From the IMG/VR virus record IMGVR_UViG_3300042860_004360, positions 1 to 25,816 of that record: a stretch of DNA of 25,816 nucleotides. One strand, written 5' to 3'. The notes under the pieces are model-generated. The model was given only the letters and a program-made list of their open reading frames with translations. It was not told the origin of the DNA and searched no databases. This document shows, in pieces, positions 22,540 through 25,816 of the stretch (position 1 is the stretch's first letter; the number at the start of each line of letters is the position of its first letter). The stretch is from a virus. Both the position numbers and the translations under genes were made by a program.

Positions 22540-23037
22540 TTATTTTGCTCCTTGTGAACAAGCCCACGCCAATGCTTTAAAACCCTCAGCAGCCTGAATG
22601 CGGGATTCTCTATTTAATGCTACACTATCATCGCCAATAGCCTCAACTATTACAGCCTTACAAGCTTCTGCTAATTTAGGATATTTATTTTTAATATCCA
22701 GTTTGAGCATAGTTCCCGCTAATTTGTTGGCTTGTCTAATTTCTTCTGTATTTTTAATAACCTCATCATCACCATCTAAGGTTACAAGAGTTGCTAAATC
22801 TACATATAAACTAGATAATCTTTTGCCATCAGTTTTACGATCAGGATCACCGTCTTTTAAAACCCTAACAACCTCATCAGCTTTAGCTTTTAAGCCTTCT
22901 CTAACCGGTGCAGATAATTCTGCAATATCAACAACAACAGGTTGTGGACGATCTACCAATGATCCAAGATCAGGTTTGAATAATCCAATTCCTATTAGTA
23001 TAAAAGCTAATGCTAATAATAATGTTTTAGTATTCAT
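22540..23037 (-). CDS. Anchored periplasmic-type protein
   Basis: A 165-residue protein with an N-terminal membrane anchor or signal (about 4-20, KTLLLALAFILIGIGLF) and a soluble, Lys/Asp-rich helical remainder. The stretch VVRVLKDGDPDRKTDGKRLS has a Gly-Asp-Pro-Asp turn. It ends directly against the ATG of the peptidase gene. No family or catalytic site is recognised. Its position before the peptidase suggests a partner, for example a membrane tether or inhibitor, but that is inference. Confidence 0.78.
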   Translation of the reverse strand: MNTKTLLLALAFILIGIGLFKPDLGSLVDRPQPVVVDIAELSAPVREGLKAKADEVVRVLKDGDPDRKTDGKRLSSLYVDLATLVTLDGDDEVIKNTEEIRQANKLAGTMLKLDIKNKYPKLAEACKAVIVEAIGDDSVALNRESRIQAAEGFKALAWACSQGAK

Positions 23038-23411
23038 GTTGACTCCTTATCTCCACAAACTACAGGACTTAAGTATGGAAACATTTGATCAGCAACTTCT
23101 ACGGCCTTAACACATCCGCACTCGGCAGCTAAATCTCGCGTTTGTTTCCAGCTTACAATCAGTTTAAAAAATATATCCTCTTTAGTTGTAACAACCGGCT
23201 TGACCGACGGAACAACAACAGCAACAGGAGTTACTGGTTTAAGTGGAGATGCGTTTTTAAATTTTTCCACTAATCCACCTAATAGTGTTTGCACAGGGCT
23301 TAGTTTATCCTTAAATAATACCCATAGTATTAAGCCGACACCAGCGTATAGGGCCAAATCCATTGGTCCAACTTTACTAGCAAATTCTTCAAAAGTTTCT
23401 GTGTAATTCAT
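23034..23411 (-). CDS. Single-span membrane protein with Pro/Val linker
   Basis: A 125-residue protein with one predicted membrane segment near 17-33 (MDLALYAGVGLILWVLF). A short basic region and a Pro/Val-rich linker (LKPVTPVAVVVPSVKPVV) follow, then a soluble end containing Cys residues (ECGCVK). The layout, with anchor, Pro-rich spacer and distal domain, suits spanning part of the periplasm. It is tightly coupled to both neighbours. No family is recognised. Confidence 0.75.
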   Translation of the reverse strand: MNYTETFEEFASKVGPMDLALYAGVGLILWVLFKDKLSPVQTLLGGLVEKFKNASPLKPVTPVAVVVPSVKPVVTTKEDIFFKLIVSWKQTRDLAAECGCVKAVEVADQMFPYLSPVVCGDKEST

Positions 23412-23794
23412 AATCCAGCCTCTCTTTTAATAAAAACGCCCGTATTTCTAAAAATGGTAACCGTAGCATCAATAGTGGCACTCACCATTATCATGAGCAT
23501 ATTTTTGATGTACTTATGTATAATAGGCTCAACAAGATTGGGAACAAATGGAACATCTATCACTAAAAAGATTTTATCATAAAAACTATTCAAAAGATCC
23601 ATTGCCAAAGCTTTTTTATCAGGATTGCTTAAATCGTTACCAATAGCTTCTATAATTTGTACAACACTAGCTGTTGTGAGCTGTAATAGTTTCCACGCTT
23701 CACCAAGAGCAAAACGCTTAACTTCATTTACTTTTTCTTTTGTGTTGACTATTAGTTTTTCTACTTCTGCTCTTATTAGTTCTTGGCTTGACAT
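23408..23794 (-). CDS. Unknown amphipathic protein of the membrane island
   Basis: A 128-residue protein with charged N-terminal helices (residues 1-35) and a hydrophobic, amphipathic C-terminal half (VIDVPFVPNLVEPIIHKYIK and a following Met/Ile-rich run). No clean transmembrane span can be assigned. AGAGGT lies 8 bases before the ATG at 23794, which supports this start. It begins 71 bases inside the upstream holin-like gene in another frame. Peripheral membrane binding is plausible; function unknown. Confidence 0.75.
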   Translation of the reverse strand: MSSQELIRAEVEKLIVNTKEKVNEVKRFALGEAWKLLQLTTASVVQIIEAIGNDLSNPDKKALAMDLLNSFYDKIFLVIDVPFVPNLVEPIIHKYIKNMLMIMVSATIDATVTIFRNTGVFIKREAGL

Positions 23795-24068
23795 CTTTTT
23801 TTACCTCTGGTTGTTCTATTAACTTATTTGACTCATTTTGATTAGTCCACCAAATTTTCTTAATCTCATTGCGGCCTTTTACATATCGAAATAACACCGT
23901 TAGCTGACCAATAATCAATATTAATGCTTCTAAACCTCGACTAGTTTCTGCAATCAAATCCTCTTTTTGAGAATGATCATTTAGTATACCCAATAAATAT
24001 AGTCCACTAAATAAGAAGCTTACTAGTGTGAACCAGAACTCACTGGTTTTGTATCCTGGTTTGATCAT
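23724..24068 (-). CDS. Two-span holin-like membrane protein
   Basis: A 114-residue protein with two predicted membrane segments (about 10-29 and 46-63) joined by a short acidic loop, then a long, very basic C-terminal tail (RTNKSRSRKTNSQHKRKSK). The opening KPGYKTSEFWFTLVSFLFSG is typical of small holin-like phage proteins. The size, two spans and charged tail fit a class II holin, a pore-former for lysis, and the peptidase lies four genes on. Holin function is inference. The basic tail is encoded in the 71-base overlap with the next gene. Confidence 0.72.
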   Translation of the reverse strand: MIKPGYKTSEFWFTLVSFLFSGLYLLGILNDHSQKEDLIAETSRGLEALILIIGQLTVLFRYVKGRNEIKKIWWTNQNESNKLIEQPEVKKDVKPRTNKSRSRKTNSQHKRKSK

Positions 24069-24094
24069 AAATTATAACCTACTTTTAGAAAAGT

Positions 24095-24409
24095 TTACTT
24101 TATAACAGGAGGCGCTGGTGGAAGGAATAACCCTTCTAATACTTTAGCTGGTTCACTACCTAATAGTTCCAAAACCTTAGCTTCAACTTGGGCTTGAGTA
24201 TAATCGCCAATAGCATCATAATCATTGTTTGTCCATAAAAGTAGAGAATAGGGGCAGGGGCGAATGCGAACTTCGCATCTCTTCCTTTTGTTATTGTCGA
24301 TTAGGGTTATGTCCAATTCAGATAAAGTGATAGGCTTTTGAACACGTACCTCTCCGGTGGATCGAGTAATGGTTGGTGGTTGAATAGTAACTGGCTGTGA
24401 AAGATTCAT
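24095..24409 (-). CDS. Unknown small protein after the tail genes
   Basis: A 104-residue soluble protein. It has a Thr/Pro-rich N-terminus (VTIQPPTITRSTGEVRV), a middle with VRIRPCPYSLLLWTNNDYD, and a C-terminus ending PPAPPVIK. No family is recognised. It begins two bases after the repeat-protein stop. It sits at the border between tail-fibre genes and the membrane island, so a minor virion or tail-fibre assembly role is possible but unsupported. Confidence 0.72.
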   Translation of the reverse strand: MNLSQPVTIQPPTITRSTGEVRVQKPITLSELDITLIDNNKRKRCEVRIRPCPYSLLLWTNNDYDAIGDYTQAQVEAKVLELLGSEPAKVLEGLFLPPAPPVIK

Positions 24410-24411
24410 AG

Positions 24412-25572
24412 TTATATAACTCCTAGAATGGAAGAACCGTTGATGCCGCGAGGGATCGGAAACGGCGTGCGATTGGCGTAGGTTTCAGTGCCATTCACAA
24501 CGCCAGTGCTTCCGTTGTACGAACTGTCATTGAAAGTCGCGTCTCCGGTGACGGTGCCGCTGTTGTACGAACTGCCGTTGAACGTCGCGTTGCCACTGAC
24601 GCCGCCGTCGTTGTACGCATTGTTGTTGAACGTGGCGTCTCCGATAACAATGCCGCCGCCGCTGTTATATGAACTGTCGTTGAACGTGGCGTCTCCGGGG
24701 ACGGTGCCTTCGTTGTTGTACGAACTGTCGTTGAACGTCGCGTCTACGCCGAGCGTGCCGTTGTAGTTGTACGAACTGTCGTTGAATGTCGCGTCTCCGG
24801 TGAAGGTGCCGTAGTTGTTGTACGAATTGTCGTTGAACGTCGCATCGCCGTTGACGGTGCCTTCGTTGATGTATGAATAATCATTAAACGTGGCGTCTCC
24901 GGTGACGGTGCCGCCGGAGTTGTTGTATGAATAATCATTAAAAGTAGCATGTTGATTGATAGTATTAGAATTATCAGCACCTCCATAAAATATAGCATTT
25001 CCATTTACGTATCCGTAGTTAATCATATCGATAAATGTAGCATTATTTCCGATATATCCCTCGTTTACCGACGATGCTTCAAAAATTGCGTTACCATTTA
25101 CGGAGCCGCTTCCGTTATTATATCCACCAGCACCAAAGGTAGCATTTCCATTGATAGTACCATTGTTATAACCAAGAGAATTAAATAATACACTACCATT
25201 AATAATACCATTATTATTTCCGCTATAAGAGGCTCCAGTTAAATAAACCTTGTGTGCGGTTAGTGTGCCTGTTAAGAAGGCATCTATTATAATTGCAATA
25301 GTATAATATTCCGAAACTTGAATAGCCGTAATATTTATGCCAAGCGTTGCAGTACCGCCGCTCACACTGCCATTAGATGGACCACCATCAAAAGTAAGAG
25401 TGTTAACTATAGCACCACTACCGCTATTAGTTAAACAATCAGCAATCATTATAACATCGTCAGCACTACTAGGTAAAGATGTGGCAGGAACGGAGTATAC
25501 ATTATCGCTCCACCAGTTGCCGAGCGTGTTCCAGTTGCTGTCGACCGCGCCGTTGAAATACAGAGTTGCCAT
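24412..25572 (-). CDS. Repeat-rich beta-solenoid-type surface or tail protein
   Basis: A 386-residue protein. The N-terminal part, with FNGAVDSNWNTLGNWWSDN, resembles the opening of some phage and bacterial repeat proteins. From about residue 124 to 365 there are about 14 tandem units of 15-18 residues, core GDATFNDSSYNxGTV. The regular G, F, N and Y positions are typical of right-handed beta-solenoids. AAAGGT precedes the ATG. It follows a tail-fibre-like gene, so a tail-fibre, host-binding or decoy role is likely by inference. Base composition is mixed: a GC-rich block in the C-terminal half and another at the very start, within an AT-rich gene. Confidence 0.82.
   Translation of the reverse strand: MATLYFNGAVDSNWNTLGNWWSDNVYSVPATSLPSSADDVIMIADCLTNSGSGAIVNTLTFDGGPSNGSVSGGTATLGINITAIQVSEYYTIAIIIDAFLTGTLTAHKVYLTGASYSGNNNGIINGSVLFNSLGYNNGTINGNATFGAGGYNNGSGSVNGNAIFEASSVNEGYIGNNATFIDMINYGYVNGNAIFYGGADNSNTINQHATFNDYSYNNSGGTVTGDATFNDYSYINEGTVNGDATFNDNSYNNYGTFTGDATFNDSSYNYNGTLGVDATFNDSSYNNEGTVPGDATFNDSSYNSGGGIVIGDATFNNNAYNDGGVSGNATFNGSSYNSGTVTGDATFNDSSYNGSTGVVNGTETYANRTPFPIPRGINGSSILGVI
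24478..25203 (-). repeat. Tandem protein-coding repeats, about 14 units of 45-54 bases
   Basis: These are imperfect tandem copies that encode GDATFNDSSYN-like units of 15-18 residues. In the GC-rich part the copies are close in DNA (GTTGAACGTCGCGTCTCCGG recurs with small changes). In the AT-rich part the same residues use AT-rich codons and copies are more diverged. Such arrays can gain or lose units by recombination or slippage. Confidence 0.85.
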
Positions 25573-25589
25573 AACATTTTACCTTTCTG

Positions 25590-25816
25590 TTAATAACCCG
25601 GTACAAAAGCTATAATGTCCCACTTGTTTCTGCTACTATCATAAGTAGCACCAAGAATATCCATATTTCCGCTAGTTGAACTAAGAGGTAGTGGACTTGT
25701 GGCACTACTAGGAATTTTAAATTGGTTACCAAAATTAAGAGTTAAACTATTAGCGTTGTGAGAGATTCTCCAGCGTAAACTTTGACCATCTGTGGGATTA
25801 GTTGGATTAGATAAAG
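25590..25816 (-). CDS. Tail-fibre-like structural protein, C-terminal end only
   Basis: An open frame enters at the window edge and ends with TAA at 25592-25590, giving 75 codons. It reads NPTDGQSLRWRISHNANSL, then LNFGNQFKIPS, and later MDILGATYDSSRNKWDIIAF before a short VPGY end. This is the C-terminal pattern of tail-fibre or receptor-binding proteins seen in many phages (TDGQxLRWRI, late Trp-containing strand, terminal G-Y). The 5' part is outside the window. It overlaps nothing and is followed after 17 bases by the repeat protein. Confidence 0.7.
   Translation of the reverse strand, partial: LSNPTNPTDGQSLRWRISHNANSLTLNFGNQFKIPSSATSPLPLSSTSGNMDILGATYDSSRNKWDIIAFVPGY

Noticed and set aside
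24069-24099. TATAAT two bases before the holin-like ATG as a promoter
   Set aside because: It is too close to the start, and no acceptable -35 lies 15-19 bases above. AGG in the same stretch acts better as a weak ribosome site.
24264-24278. 15-base palindrome ATGCGAA-C-TTCGCAT
   Set aside because: It lies inside a coding frame (Glu-Val-Arg-Ile-Arg), with no second copy and no link to a start; probably chance.
24488-25004. Repetitive frames on both strands within the repeat gene (Thr/Pro-rich or Leu/Val-rich)
   Set aside because: They are other-frame readings of the tandem repeats. The 386-residue frame has the ribosome site, a coherent N-terminus and beta-solenoid-like units.
24478-25203. 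CRISPR array
   Set aside because: The repeats are contiguous, in frame and lack unique spacers; they code for protein repeats.

Overview
This window looks like about 26 kb of a tailed double-stranded DNA bacteriophage (Caudoviricetes), probably a large virulent one. By eye about one third of the bases are G or C. Every gene I can support lies on the minus strand, and genes are tightly packed: neighbours often overlap by ATGA, by TAATG or by 8 bases. TGA, TAA and TAG all end genes, so the standard bacterial code applies. I see no tRNA, rRNA, CRISPR array, integrase or transposase. The host cannot be named from sequence alone. In the text below 'upstream' means higher coordinates.

Layout in order of transcription: (1) 25816-24095 holds the end of a tail-fibre-like protein, a beta-solenoid-type repeat protein with a GC-rich mosaic block, and a small unknown gene. 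(2) 24068-20467 is an island of small membrane, secreted or amphipathic proteins around a papain-like (C1) cysteine peptidase; it is a candidate lysis or envelope cassette. (3) 20470-16338 is nucleotide metabolism and accessory genes: dCMP deaminase, a tiny membrane ORF, adenosylcobalamin-dependent (class II) ribonucleotide reductase, PhoH ATPase and HNH endonuclease. It begins with a near-consensus promoter whose predicted start is the A of the dCMP deaminase ATG. (4) 16338-12562 is an FmdB-like zinc ribbon, several unknown small genes, a RecA/UvsX recombinase and a PD-(D/E)XK-like nuclease. (5) 12561-3578 is the replisome: DnaB helicase, DnaG-type primase, dNMP kinase, Cas4/RecB-like nuclease, DNA polymerase III alpha in two genes, a DnaQ-like proofreading exonuclease, and SSB under its own promoter. 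(6) 3491-1 is a glycosyltransferase and methyltransferase-like cluster with its own promoter, embedded in a terminator.

Together these genes would let the phage make deoxynucleotides, replicate with a C-family polymerase of its own, recombine, modify surface or virion glycans, and probably lyse the cell. The most striking feature is the polymerase. The PHP and palm half, with all three catalytic aspartates, is one gene. The fingers, HhH and OB half is another. Between them lie a 57-residue protein gene and the proofreading exonuclease gene.

Other notable points are a nuclease gene that appears to start at a non-canonical ATT (or ATA) codon, a nested promoter/terminator, a predicted leaderless mRNA, and a shared P-x-E-E-N-F-G-x-V motif in two adjacent membrane proteins.
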